Under the pieces are notes generated by a model. That model searched no databases and was not told where the DNA came from. It saw nothing but the letters and a program-made list of their open reading frames with translations. From assembly GCA_023374025.1 (NCBI GenBank), contig SIJG01000033.1, positions 1 through 64,000 on the forward strand: DNA of 64,000 bases, in the 5' to 3' direction. Shown piece by piece: positions 10,401 to 21,500 of the stretch (positions within the stretch are counted from its first letter, which is position 1; the number at the start of each line of letters is the position of its first letter). The position numbers were made by a program, and so were the translations under genes. The DNA is from Heterodera schachtii (taxonomy: Eukaryota; Nematoda; Chromadorea; Rhabditida; Heteroderidae).

Positions 10401-10422
10401 GGTAGCCAGTTTGCCAACCCTA

Positions 10423-11083
10423 GATGATTTTAAAATTTATTATTTTTCAATGAAATAAAAAAATGTAAAATCTAAGTGAAATATAAATAAAAATAAATAA
10501 ATTTTGGTCATTTTTCAGTTGGATTATGAGCATTTGGCGGATTTTAATGCATACAACTTCAAGTAGCGAAGGAGGAAAAAGGAAATTTCTGAAAAAGTTG
10601 GCTATTTATAATTTATTATTTAGCAAATAAAATAAAAATAAATAAATTTAAATATACGAACTTTGGTATTTTTGTCACTTCGCCCTAGCACCATCTATAG
10701 CCCTCTCCCCTCTCTCTCAATCTTTCATTTTCTCTTCTTCCTGTTTTTTAATTCATTTAAAGAGTGAAATAGGCACAAAATGTCATAAAATTGAGTTAAT
10801 AGATTTAGAAGCATAATAAAGCTGAAATTGATTTTAAAATTGCGAAATTTTTGATTTTTGTGGGGCATTTTAAAAATTTCATTCTATCAATTGCATTTAA
10901 GAAAATGCTGACCATTTTTTACAAAAGCATATACAACTAATTTTAAATAACATTTAAAAAATAAAGTTATTTTGTTATTTTTATATTTTATTATAAAAAT
11001 TAAAGATTAATTAAACAAAATATGCAAGTAAATCATTCAATTAAACAATTTAGAAAAAGTATGTATTAGTCAATAATTTAATT
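10423..11083. repeat. AT-rich DNA with repeat family D copy
   Basis: A fragment of family A is visible at 10480-10530 (TTTTGGTCATTTTTCAGT). A pyrimidine-rich run lies at 10700-10740. About 10757-10890 is family D: GAGTGAAATAGGCACAAAAT, GTCATAAAATTGA, then AAAATTGCGAAATTTTTGAT and GGGGCATTTTAAAAA. Other copies of D are near 51241-51330, 57485-57680 and 63810-63950. No gene is seen. Confidence 0.55.
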
Positions 11084-11091
11084 GTCTAATC
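11084..11091 (+). repeat. Left 8-bp target duplication GTCTAATC
   Basis: GTCTAATC directly precedes the TAGGGTTGGG end of the element and is repeated exactly at 12237-12244, directly after its ACCCTA end. An 8-bp duplication is the hallmark length for the hAT superfamily. Confidence 0.9.
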
Positions 11092-11365
11092 TAGGGTTGG
11101 GCCCCCGACCCCGCCCCCGACCCCGAACCCCGACATTTTTGGCCATTTTCGGGGAAAACCCCGACCCCGAACCCCGACGCTTCCAACCCCGACAACCCCG
11201 AACCCCGACCCTTAACCCCGATCGGGGTCGGGGTTAAATATACACCCCTAAGAATGGAATTTTTGTGAGGGAAAAGACAAAAAAGTTATAAGAAATTTGA
11301 ATTTTTTTAACCATTTTGCCAAATTTTATTAAATAAAGTAAATTTGCTGATGCTTATTTATTTGA

Positions 11366-11436
11366 AATGTAGTGTAGTGGGTAAGAGCACCACACGTAAA
11401 TTACTTTCTGTCATAGTTCGATACCGGTTGACGTTT
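11366..11436 (+). ncRNA. tRNA-like segment (possible SINE or pseudo-tRNA)
   Basis: TAGTGTAGTGGGTAAGAGC resembles an internal RNA polymerase III A box, and GTTCGATACC, starting about 44 bases downstream, resembles a B box. The spacing fits a tRNA gene. A good acceptor stem and T stem cannot be folded by eye, so it is not a functional tRNA. It may be a pseudo-tRNA or a tRNA-derived SINE carried inside the hAT-type element. Confidence 0.4.
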
Positions 11437-11710
11437 TTATTTTAATTTAATTTTTTTCTGATTAATATGGTTTTTTAAACAAAAATCCCATAAAAATTGG
11501 TCATCATTGGCATAATTTATTGACAAATTATATCCAATCTTCCTTTCTTTGAAATTAAAAAATTTAATTTTTTTTGACTAAATCATGAAAAGTTAATATT
11601 TTTCAAAATATTTTTTACAAAATATAAAAAATAAAATAAAAATTTCACGGAAATTCATAATTTTGTAGTGAAAATCTGTTAGAAAATAAAGCTTAAATTT
11701 TAAAATTCGC

Positions 11711-11736
11711 CCGGCGGTGCCGATAGGCACCGCCGG
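11711..11736. repeat. GC-rich perfect hairpin shared between elements
   Basis: CCGGCGGTGCC, loop GATA, GGCACCGCCGG: an exact 11-bp stem in otherwise AT-rich DNA. A close copy in the opposite orientation (24 of 26 positions) lies inside another hAT element at 38376-38401. Weaker relatives lie at 20664-20686 and 33565-33586. Confidence 0.8.
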
Positions 11737-12236
11737 ACCCCTTTCTCCTAAAAGTCTTTAGAAAAAAGCACGCCGCGAAAATTTTTGAAAATTAGAGAAT
11801 TAGAATGCAATTTGTTAACTGGTTTTTCACCAAAATAACCAATTTTTTGACTTTGAGCCAAATTTATTTTAGAAAAAATAAGTTTTGGGGCCCGACGCCG
11901 GAGGAAAAATTTGAAATTTTAACTATTTTTACAGATTTTCACTGAAAATTGTTCATTTTAAAAATGCCTTATCTTTTTTAATTAGTTCTATACAAAAATA
12001 TTTATGATAAAAAGAATTAAAAAAGTACATAAAATTATTTATGAATAAAAAAAAGTTTTTAAGCTAAATAATAAAAAAATTTTTGACTATATGGATTAAG
12101 GCAAAAATAGAAAAACCCCGAACCCCGACCCCGAACCCCGAACGATTTTGCAACCCCGACCCGAACCCCGACGCTTCTAACCCCGACAACCCCGAACCCC
12201 GAATTTTCCAACCCCGACGTCGGGGGCCCAACCCTA

Positions 12237-12244
12237 GTCTAATC
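12237..12244 (+). repeat. Right 8-bp target duplication GTCTAATC
   Basis: This is an exact copy of 11084-11091, directly abutting the ...CCCAACCCTA end of the element. Confidence 0.9.
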
Positions 12245-14055
12245 TAAAGGGAACCAAATAAAATTATTAAAATTATCATTTACCATGAAATATTAAATAT
12301 AAATATAAAATTTATAATTTAAGACTAAAATAGAAGTGCAAAAGCAACCTAATATATTTAAATTGAAAAATTAATGATTATGAACTAATAAAATAATTTA
12401 AAATTTAAAAAATTGCCGAACCAGACCATGAAGTGTGTTCTGTTTAAAATAAATATAATTTAACTAATTATAAATAACTTCACACCGAAAAATTCAACTT
12501 TAAACAAATAAATGATTAAATTTAAAATATTTTAAATAATAATAACAATGCGATTTTAACAAATTATGAGCTCCATCCGCAAAAGGAGGAGTTTTGGACA
12601 ATTTTTCTATCTGTTATTGGAATTAATCTTTTTTATAAAAAAATCAATGTGAAAATTCACGGAGGCATAATCGCTGCATGTAACATACAGAAATTAAGTT
12701 TAGTGATAAAAGAAAATTATTGATAAGCTGTTAATAATGTTAAAAAGTATTTAATTTAAAAGATAATTAAAATATTTACTTACTTAAACATATTAATTAA
12801 ATCAAATGCAATTTTAAATCATCTTCTCTTAAAGTGTTGTTGCAAAAACTCATAATATGTGGTATATAAAACATAATTAACTAAAAAATAATATTATTTA
12901 ATTTTCTAAATTAACACAAAAATTTTTGGTAATATTCTGCTTAAAAAATGACAATTCTAAAATTGGAAATTAAATACTTTTTTACCCACACACAAAATGA
13001 TATTATGTGCGGTTGAGAAGGATCAAGCTTACGAGGCCAAAAAATTGATAATGAGGCAATTTTACGGGAGTAAGAAGTTTATGTATTTTTTAAATTATAA
13101 TGTATATGATATACTAAATATGACGGCTAAATTATTAATAATAAATAAAAGGAAAATGAATAAACGGAATTTCTAAGAGAAAATAACTTTATATTATAAG
13201 CAATTGGAACTTTAACAATTGGAGTGATAAAAGAATTCATTTGAATTTGACCATAGACGACGCATAACCGACGCAAGTAAAATTAAAAAATATTTTAAAT
13301 TTAAATTGATTAAAAAATCCATTAATACATTTAGAATCAGAAGGAACGTAAATAAAAGATAAATTCTAATTAAAAATACTTTAATAAAAATGTTAGCTAA
13401 ATAAATAACTTGGATTTGACAAGGGTTAAAACTAAATTAAAAGAATTTTGAATTTTAAAAAGAAAATAAATAAAATATTAGAAAAATAAATTTTCCACAG
13501 TACCCCATGAAAAGAAGTGCTTAAATATGAAGATGATTATCTTGTTACCTAACTTTAATTTTTTATTTAATTTATTTATAATAATTAAATTAATTTTTAA
13601 TGAAAAGCATAAATAATAAAGTAAAGAAAACTAGCTATATATTCATGGCAAAAGTAAATAATAAACATAAGAAAAAATTTTTTTTATTTTTCTATCCATA
13701 AAAAGAAATGTTTGGTTAATAAAACTAATCCAATGAACAAAAATAAATTGTTTATATAATATAAAGGAAAATATAATAACATAATATTTTTCAAAATAAA
13801 TACAGTGACCACTTCTTGACTTTAATAAAAATTATATAAATATAATCTTAGAATTATTTAATTTAAAAAATAAAAAGCGACAAATAACCTTTTAATTTAT
13901 ATGCAGAATTAATTTTTTTTTTTATTAGATTAAATATGCTTCTTCGAACACCGACAATGATAATGAGACCTGTACACAATATGCGCGTGTTTGTGAAAAT
14001 GTACGAGCTATGAGATACCTACCACAAGACGAAAGTTCAAGAAGATAAATTCAAG
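12245..14055. other. AT-rich mosaic of dispersed repeats
   Basis: No gene is supported. A segment around 13000-13080 (GAGAAGGATCAAGCTTACGA, then AATGAGGCAATTTTACGGGA) has relatives near 14650-14700 and 54075-54150. The motif ATATGATATACTAAAT occurs here (13103) and at several other places, for example 16560, 19610 and 58698. About 13780-13840 resembles 37740-37790 and 48870-48910 (CAGTGACCACTTC). Confidence 0.45.
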
Positions 14056-14059
14056 TTAA

Positions 14060-14280
14060 AAATGCTTAAAAAGATGAAAGCATAAAACCTAACTTAAAAT
14101 TGTCAAGAGTTTTAAAACAAAATTAAAAGAATTTTAAATTTCAATGCACATATTTACAAAAATAAATCAAATTAAACGCCTATTTTTATAAAACGATTTT
14201 AATTGAAAAAAATGTACTAATCCGTATGAAGATGCTTATGACTTGTAAAAGTAGTAAAACATAATAATATATTAATAAAT
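14060..14280. repeat. Paralogue of the hAT insertion site (unoccupied)
   Basis: This segment aligns with 38050-38226 plus 38640-38670, in the order ATTGYCAAGRGTTTTAAAAAC, TATTTTTATAAAACGATTTT, AATGTACTAATCCGTATGAA, GATGCTTATGACTTGTAAAA. It lacks the 405-bp hAT element that interrupts the paralogue, so it shows the pre-insertion state. Another relative is at 19045-19200. Confidence 0.7.
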
Positions 14281-14955
14281 AAATAAGATGTTTTAATTAT
14301 GGTATAAAGAACACGAAAGAACATTTTAAAATGAAAGATAAATCAATCAATGAATATCTAAATATTTAATATTTATTCAATCAAAATTACGACATACCAT
14401 TAGCAGAATTTAAACAGCCGCATTAATTTGTAAATTCGATTTAAAATTTGGAACGTATGGAAAACTTAAATCTGGATACATAATTAATAATCCGCGGTGC
14501 GAGGAGGGTTATATATTTTTGTGAATTGCCGCACAAAGCCCCCTCGGGACCGAACAAATTGTTGCTTTCGAACCAACACGGACGCACACAGTTCTTACAT
14601 GGACCAAGTACAGGTCGAATTTTCGAGAAAGTATTAACAAAAAACTAAATCCAAATAGGTCGAGATAATTAATAATGAGGCAATTAACGGGAGGATGGAG
14701 TTTCTTATATTTAAACTCATAAATACATATATAATATACTAAAAATAATGTTTGGATTCCATATTAATTTTCTTATTAATATAATATTTCACAAAAGAAA
14801 CAAAAATATTCCATTTGATGTTTATCTAATAATGAAAAGCATAAATTTTAATACAAAAAATTTAATTTTGCTAAAATTAACAACAATACATTTGTAAAAT
14901 TTTTCAAATACAGAGACACATTGAATAAAATAATTGATAGTAAAATATTTGATTC
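14281..14955. other. AT-rich DNA with one less AT-rich island
   Basis: At 14495-14640 there is a short island (CCGCGGTGCGAGGAGGG, then GCACAAAGCCCCCTCGGGAC and CGGACGCACACAG). Frames through it are short and no product is recognised. The rest is AT-rich repeat. Confidence 0.35.
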
Positions 14956-15410
14956 GGCTCCCGGAAAATGCGTCAGTAGAAAATGCGTCAGTGAACCTAT
15001 AAAAACAAGTTCATTGGGTTTTGGAGGTCGCTGACACGAATTGAACATCCATTTCGGCCAATACCCGAACCCTGGACCCGAATTCGAACAAAAAATCGAA
15101 AGTCCAAATTTTCGAATTTAGCATTTTTGATTCAAAAACGGCATAAATGATTAATATTGGAGGATTAGTGGCTTTCAGTTAGTTTCCGTGCATTTAAACC
15201 GATATTGAATCAAAAATGCTATTTTTGAAAATTTGGACTTTCGACTTTTTGTTCGAATTGAAACCTGGAGTTCGGAATTCAGAACGGTGTTCTTATAGAA
15301 TTTTATTGTTATAATGCATACTTAATGCTACAGTACTTTATTTCAAAATATTTGTGTCACTGACGCATTTTCTACTGACGCATTTTCCACTGACGCATTT
15401 TCCGGTCACG
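14956..15410. mobile_element. Non-autonomous TIR element with AAATGCGTCAGT arrays
   Basis: The left end reads GGCTCCCGGAAAATGCGTCA with two tandem units of AAAATGCGTCAGT(AG). The right end carries three units on the opposite strand (ACTGACGCATTTTC) and ends in CCGGTCACG. Flanking 8-mers TTTGATTC (14948-14955) and TCTTATTC (15411-15418) match at 6 of 8, compatible with an old 8-bp target duplication. A second, inner inverted repeat (15083-15135 versus 15205-15257, 53 bp, few mismatches) would fold into a hairpin. Segment 15020-15094 is shared at about 80 percent with 41662-41736 inside a different TIR element. No coding sequence is present. The 66-codon minus-strand frame at 14848-15048 crosses the boundary and is not real. 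Confidence 0.75.
15083..15257. repeat. Inner 53-bp inverted repeat (hairpin)
   Basis: The left arm (15083-15135) begins TTCGAACAAAAAATCGAAAG and the right arm (15205-15257) ends CTTTCGACTTTTTGTTCGAA. The arms pair nearly throughout, with about 69 bases of loop. The hairpin is nested inside the outer terminal repeats of the element. Confidence 0.85.
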
Positions 15411-15689
15411 TCTTATTCTGCTCGAAAAACAAAAACATATTAAAATTAAATCAGTCCAATACGGTAATATAATTTTAAATATTGCGACGCCAAAAGACCC
15501 TGAAAGAAGAACACATCAGGAAATTTTTAAAACTATATTTACAAATAAAACAAAAGGAAACAAATTAAAAAATAATAATATAACACGAATAAATAAATTC
15601 AAAGTAAATAAATTTTGTTTAAAAATAATTAATTTAGACCTTGAAAAAAGTTTTAGTGACTCATACAAAATTTTAGTCGGAAGACTAAA

Positions 15690-16098
15690 CGGTGCTATGA
15701 CGTTAGTCAAAAACCATCATAATGGGCGTTAGTCAAAAAACCATCAAATGAAAATATTTTTTCACATAACTTTGCTCAAAAGCATCTAAATTTTTAATTC
15801 ATAATATCATTAGATAGTTCTAAATGTTTTTTAGCCTACAAAATTTCAAAAAGTTTCGTTAAGTTTCAAGAAAGTTATGCGTAAAAATGTTCAAAAAAAC
15901 TTGGTTTTTTGAGCTTCTCAGGTCATAACTTTTTTCAAACTTAAAATATTTTTTAAAAATTTTGCAGGATAAGAGAAAACACATAGGGCTACCGAAAAAT
16001 ATCAAGTTATAAAATTTGATCCATTTTGTGCGAAATTATGAATAATTATCTGTCAAAAATTTTCCATTTGATGGTTTTTGACTAACATCCCAGCACCG
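15690..16098. mobile_element. Non-autonomous TIR element, CGGTGCT ends
   Basis: The left end CGGTGCTATGACGTTAGTCA and the right end, read on the minus strand, CGGTGCTGGGATGTTAGTCA form an inverted repeat that continues into AAAACCATCAAATG. ACTAAA lies directly outside both ends (15684-15689 and 16099-16104), a possible 6-bp target duplication. The left end has a second copy of the subterminal unit (GCGTTAGTCAAAAAACCATC at about 15725-15744), so a short tandem array exists on one side only. A partial copy of this end is at 35196-35231. The 409-bp interior has no gene. Confidence 0.7.
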
Positions 16099-16104
16099 AC
16101 TAAA

Positions 16105-18654
16105 CTGATTATTGGAGATCATTGGGGAGAAAAAGCAAGATTGATTAAAGTTTAAAGAAATTATTTTAATTTTCTCAATTTTAAATATTATTATATTTTT
16201 TCAACTAACATCGAATTTAAAAATAAATTTCCGAAAATATCGATAATTTAAATTGTATAAATAACTATAAAATTTTATTCTTTTGAAATAATTGGAAAAA
16301 ATTTCGCTGCTGCTACAAGGAGTAATAAAAAAATTTAAATATATAACTCGTCAATATAAAGCAGGAATACTGTAGATAATAATAATGCCATATAAATTGG
16401 ACAAAAAAATTCATATTTTATTGAACAAATTATTTTTATTAAATTAATAACTCATAAATTTATCTAAAAATTATAATTTTAAAAAACATATTAATACAGA
16501 AAATTTATAAAAAAATATGTTAAAAAAGGGTATAATTATATGTTTTTTTTAATTATAAAATATATGATATACTAAATTACAACCGAATTTAGAACATTTT
16601 CAGAAAATCTCTTTTTTCATCGTTTAAATCAAAGAAATTGTCATTCCAGAATTTCAATTTAGAAATGACTAATTAATTAATATGGAATCGAGCCGACCTT
16701 GAGGGTTGAACGAAGGGAGCAACAATTATTTTAAAACGTCATTAACTAATTAAGAAAATTATCATTATCGTTATTTTAAAAAACTCATAATATTTGGTAC
16801 AAAGATGAATAACTTATATTTATTTTTGGATTCCATATTAAATTTAATTTTCTTTTAATATTTAAAAACATAACAATAACTTAATATTATTTAGTTTAGT
16901 AAAAGCAAAAATTTTAGTGAACAATTTTTCTTAACAAACTTATGAAGCATAAATTTACAAATTTTAAATTGTCAAATTCTACTTGAAGTGAATAGCTGCA
17001 ATTTAACATAAAAAATATTGATAATATTCTGCTCAAAACATTTTAATAATGACTATCAAGATCAATGAAATTTTAAAAAATGCAAAAACTTAAGCAATAT
17101 TACGCAATTATTAATAGATTTTGCCGGGAGCGAATCATGAGATAACAAATGAACACTTAATGTTAGTTTTAAATTTTTACAAATTTAAAAATGTACTAAA
17201 AACAAAAATTAAAACTATTCGGAACAATTAAACTATTGTAATAATGCATAAACAAATTTATTATTTACTACGAAGTGTAACACGAGAAATGCAATTTCAA
17301 GGAAAACAAAACCAAAAATAGAGATAATAAATGGCCCAATTTATATTAAAAAGAAAAAATCCCTATTAAGTGAAAATAACAATTTAAATAAACAATTATA
17401 TTTAATATTCTTTTAATTGCAAGAAAAAACAAATATATCTGGATGGAAGGAATTCAGATTTACAAAATATTTTATTTTTGTAAAATTTTAATAACTTTTC
17501 AAAAAACAACCATTAAAATTTTTTAAACATTCAAAAAAAACATTTGAATATTAATATGCCCCAAATATTAAACAAAGAATTATCTTTATCCGATTGTATA
17601 AATAAAAAATTCAAAAATAAATATAATCTCTATTTTTACAAATTTCATGTTTTTTTGGAAAATATGAGTTAAAAATGTAATTAATGGAAAACAATTTAAA
17701 GTTTTTCAATTTTTTATCTAAAAAAATTTGTAAAAAAATAAATAAATTAAACATTTGTTAGACACGTTAATTTGAAGATCAACCAGATCTAAAGAAAAAA
17801 TACTCATTAAGCACTCAACATAAATTTGTATCCCAAAACTGGATGCAGTTTCAGTGCATATGCGAAAAAACTGATGAAATAAATAGTAAAAACAGAAAAT
17901 TAAAATAGATACACATATATAAATATTATATATATTACTAGATGTATTCATAAATTTGATTAAAATAATATTAATTAATTTAATTGGAATTAAATTTTTA
18001 CGGAAACAATTAATAATTCATTTTAAAGATATTAAAATTTAATTATTTAATATTTGGAATGTTTCCTATCTAAAAATTCTCTCTAATTTCTCATTTTCTT
18101 TAAACTTTTTTTTTGTAAAATAAACACTGCGAGGCTTCTCCAGTGAATTTTTTGAAAATATTTTAAAATCATATTATTCAACATATAAAATTGCAAAAAA
18201 CACATAATTAAAAAAGAAAATGGAGGAACAGAAATATGCAACATTATCAATGAAATTATTATGTTTGCAAATAAATATTATTCACATAGAAATTTACATA
18301 AATAAAGAATTGGTACATTTCAAAGAGATCGAGATGAAAAGTAAAAAAAATAGAAAATATTTATAATATATATAGAATAAAACATAAAATGAAACATATA
18401 TAAAATTTTTTTTTAATAAATTAAATACGGAGGACATCTAGAGGGACCGATGATGCAGAAATATGATGAAAACTAAAATATTTGCAAATGCATTTCAACA
18501 CAGAAAATTGCGAAAACAGGTAGTGAGTAGATAAAGCAATTAAGAAGCTACACGACATGAGCAATAATATTATTGTTATAATAGAACTAAGTAATAAAGA
18601 ACGAACATATAAAAGATATAAAAAAATCTTTCTAAAAATTTTAATAATTCAGAG
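16105..18654. repeat. AT-rich repeats; duplicated 200-bp block
   Basis: 16630-16850 matches 18655-18845 in order: TCATTCCAGAATTTCAATT, GAACGAWGRGAGCAACA, AATTAAGAAAATTATCATTA and AAAACTCATAATAT. 17100-17260 resembles 54450-54580 (GAAATAACAAATGAACAC). The frame at 17718-17951 (minus, 77 codons) is low-complexity and is not called. No genes are seen. Confidence 0.45.
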
Positions 18655-19905
18655 TTAATATTTCATTCCAGAATTTCAATTAAATAAATATCTAATAAAT
18701 TAATACAGGATAGATCCGATCGTAGGTGAACGATGAGAGCAACATTAATTTTAAAATCATCATTAATTAAATAAGAAAATTATCATTATTGAAAAAACTC
18801 ATAATATGAAATATAAAAGATGAATAAGTATTATTTATTTTTAATCAAAAATACAAAATTTAGAACAAAAAAATTAATAATATTTAATTTTTCAAAAAAA
18901 TTTAAATACCTAAACATGTAGCCAAACAGAACACGAAATCTTCCACTCTATATTAATAATATTATTAAAATCACCCTCAACATTTTACTTTTCATGGTCA
19001 TGCCCCGAAAAACGGTCGAAAGTCGGAACGGCGGGCAGAAAATTAGAAATAACTTGAAATTGACAAGGGTTTAAACAAATTAAAAGAAATTGGAATTTTA
19101 AAGCATATATTAAAACAAAAAATAAATCAAATTAAAGTCTACTTTTCTAAAACTATTTTTAATTTAAAAATGCAGATGCTTATGAATTGTAAACATTATA
19201 ACAAATAAATTTTTTTTTACACACACCGAATTATATTTTATTTAATTTTAAATGAATGTGCTTCCAAGTGAATATTTTTGCTACTTCTTGACTTAAAGAA
19301 TAAAATATAAATGTAAAATATATAAAAATATTTCAAAAAATAAATTAAATACGGAGGAGAATTTATGAATCATAAACAAAAAATGTAAAATCAAAAAATG
19401 AAATAAACTTCGAAATACTTTTGCAATAAAAGAATAAAACTAATTGGAAAATTGCTGCAAAAAGATTAAAATATATATGACAATTTAGTCACAAAAATAA
19501 AATATTTAATAATTAAAATTTTGAAAAAAACATAATACAAAAATATATAAAACGATATTTCGAAAAATATTATGTAAAAATTAAAAAGCTATATTTTTTT
19601 AATTATAAAATATATGATATACTAAATGACAAAAGAATTAAACATTTTCATAAAAAACACATTTTTAACCGTTCAAATAAACCTTCTAAAAATTTGAAAA
19701 TAATTTAGAGTTAAATACCTTACATAAAGAATATAAACCAAAGAAAATCAAAATATTTTTGGAAGTTATTCGCAAGCAATTAATTTTATATTATAGATGA
19801 AAGTAAGAAATCTTTTTTCAATTTAAAAATAACATTTTGAATTATCAATTAATATAATTGAAAAACAAAATTTAAAATTAAATTTTATACATTAAAAAGC
19901 ATATT
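18655..19905. repeat. AT-rich repeats, second copy of 200-bp block
   Basis: 18655-18845 is the partner of 16630-16850. 19045-19200 is another relative of the repeat that hosts the hAT insertion at 38227 (ATTGACAAGGGTTTAAACAA ... AATGCAGATGCTTATGAATT). 19590-19680 carries the ATATGATATACTAAAT family. No gene is recognised. Confidence 0.45.
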
Positions 19906-20850
19906 TTTCCAAACCGAAAAATGACGGGTATTCCTAATTATAGGCAAGAGTAAATAAAAACTCTCTGAGAAAAAAATTAAAGGCAAGTAAAGAGAATATA
20001 ATGTTTTTACCATCTTTTAGTATGAATTACATAAAAAAATTAATGATTGCTTTTCGAATGAAGAAAAAAACCCGAAAGAATACCCGCTGAGATAGAGGTG
20101 GAGATAAATTGGGCAATTTAAAATTGATTAATTTCTACCGTATTTCAAGGGAAAATGATCAAAAATTGATTATTTGCCTAATTATTGGTATTTTAGAAAA
20201 GCCCATAAAAAGCTATCAGAAAGTATACATGTTTTAAACGAGCGCGAACCATTATAAAAGTTTTATAAAATTACAGAAAATCATTTCTTAAAATTTAAAA
20301 ATATTTTTTATATGATAAAAATTAACATGAAATCGATCAACAATTGGGTTTAGTGATTAATGTTTTTATTCCAACTTTATTTTAGATATTTGTACTCAGG
20401 GTTGCCAGATGGAAATTTTCAAATTCATCATTTTGTCAATAAGAAATCGGCATTAGGAGTATCAAAAATCATTTGGAAAAATTATTATTACCAAATCAAA
20501 AAATCAATAAAAATATTTTTACGGCACCCATTTCCCCAAAAATTTTACAGGGAGGCCGGCGATGATAATTTTGTAATTTGAGTGCAATTGCTAAAAGATT
20601 TTCACCAAAAATTATAAATTTTTCAAATTATGAAAAAACTTTTTATGAAAAAACTTTTTGGTGCCCGGGTGCTGTAGGCACTGCCGAATTCCGGGGGAAA
20701 TATTATAAATTTTGACCCTTTTTAAGCATATTTTGACTGAAAATTGCCAAAATTTAGTCAATTTTGCGCTTTGAAAATCTTTATTTCAAAGAAAAAAATC
20801 ATTGGATAAATCATCACATCAGGCAAAACCATTATTAATTATACCAAATG
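19906..20850. repeat. Dispersed repeat family M, copy 1, with GC hairpin
   Basis: This copy aligns in order with 32740-33680: TTGCTTTTCGAATGAAGAAA, TTTCTACCGTATTTCAAGGG, AAAATCATTTCTTAAAATTT, AATCGATCAACAATTGGGTT, CAGGGTTGCCAGATGG at 20397, and finally CATCAGGCAAAACCATTATT. Partial relatives are near 55140-55310 and 59510-59800. From 20397 to about 20700 it has an inserted element-like part with a CAGGGTTG start, as in hAT-type ends, and a degraded GC hairpin (20664-20686). No matching right terminus was found. The 73-codon plus frame at 20360-20581 is not conserved in the other copy. Confidence 0.6.
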
Positions 20851-20904
20851 CAATTTTTAAATCATCTTCTGAAAATATTATATTTGATGGAAATTTAAGA
20901 AAAA

Positions 20905-21500
20905 TAACCAAAATCTTAACAGTAAAAAGATTACAAAAAGAGAAGGTACAAAAAATATATGAACATTACTTTTTATTAAAATGTAAAATATAATTGAAAA
21001 TATAAAAAATAAATAGAATGCATAGAAAATAAGAGATATTTACGGTCCTGGTATTATAAACACAATGAGATCCAAGCAAGGGTTTTTAAATAAACAGACA
21101 AGAAATAAAATAAAGTAAATAAATAAAACAAAAAACAGAAAAAATTCTAATGATAATCTCAATCTCAACAGTAAAAAGATTACAAAAAGAGAAGGTACAA
21201 AAATATATTAATATTACTCTTTATTAAATGTAAGATATGTTTAAAATACAAATAAAAATAAAATTTGCTTATTTTTCAGTCGGAAAAATGAAATAAATAG
21301 AACGCATATAAAAATGGAAAAAATTAACTTATAGTTCGTGGCTAAATAATGAAAAATTAGATTAAGAGATATTTACTGACCTGTTAATAAACATACAACA
21401 AATTAAATAAAGAAGAATAACCAATAAATATTTAATAGAATTTAATCAAATACAAAATAATTTAAAAGCTTATTAATCTCTTGACCGGATGTCCAGAATA
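20905..21500. repeat. Family A, two adjacent partial copies
   Basis: AGTAAAAAGATTACAAAAAG occurs at about 20920 and again at 21166, each followed by family A sequence. The second copy includes TTTTTCAGTCGGAAAAATG, CGCATATAAAAATGGAAAAA and CTTATAGTTC. It ends with CTTATTAATCTCTTGACCGG, which also ends other family A copies. Confidence 0.6.

Larger units (their letters stand above)
8943..10407. mobile_element. Foldback-like element with minisatellite inverted repeats
   Basis: Two long arms, 8951-9153 and 10132-10337, are inverted copies of each other. Each is a tandem array of a 15-16 bp unit, consensus GGACCCGACATTTGA. The order of variant units is the same in both arms: an ACATAGACATTTTC cap inside, then a CTTTTG unit, a GGATATCCCC unit, a GGACACGACTTTTG unit and so on. 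The right arm carries about 70 bp of extra units outside. The roughly 980 bp between the arms have no recognised gene. An identical 8-mer, AGTTTGCC, lies immediately outside both ends (8935-8942 and 10408-10415) and could be a target duplication. The structure recalls Foldback elements, whose inverted repeats contain tandem arrays. The outermost few bases of the ends do not match well, so exact ends are uncertain. Confidence 0.75.
11092..12236. mobile_element. Non-autonomous hAT-type element with CCCCGA arrays
   Basis: The element is 1145 bp long and ends in a short inverted repeat (TAGGGTTGGGCCCCCGAC on the left, its complement on the right). Perfect 8-bp duplications GTCTAATC flank it. Just inside each end lies a GC-rich array of CCCCGAACCCCGAC-type units (11100-11240 and 12113-12225). 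Unlike the terminal repeats, these arrays are in direct orientation: ACGCTTCYAACCCCGACAAC occurs on the plus strand in both. The AT-rich interior has no transposase. It carries a tRNA-like box A/box B segment (11366-11436) and a perfect 11-bp GC stem with a GATA loop (11711-11736). It is probably mobilised in trans by a hAT transposase outside this window. Confidence 0.88.

Noticed and set aside
11100..11240. Telomere-like CCCCGAA repeats
   Set aside because: They occur at both ends of an element flanked by exact 8-bp duplications, with irregular unit length. This is a transposon subterminal array.
11366..11436. Functional tRNA gene
   Set aside because: Boxes A and B are present, but the acceptor and T stems do not pair convincingly; kept only as a tRNA-like segment.
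20397..20836. Complete hAT element starting CAGGGTTG
   Set aside because: No inverted right end or 8-bp duplication could be found in either this copy or its paralogue at 33303.
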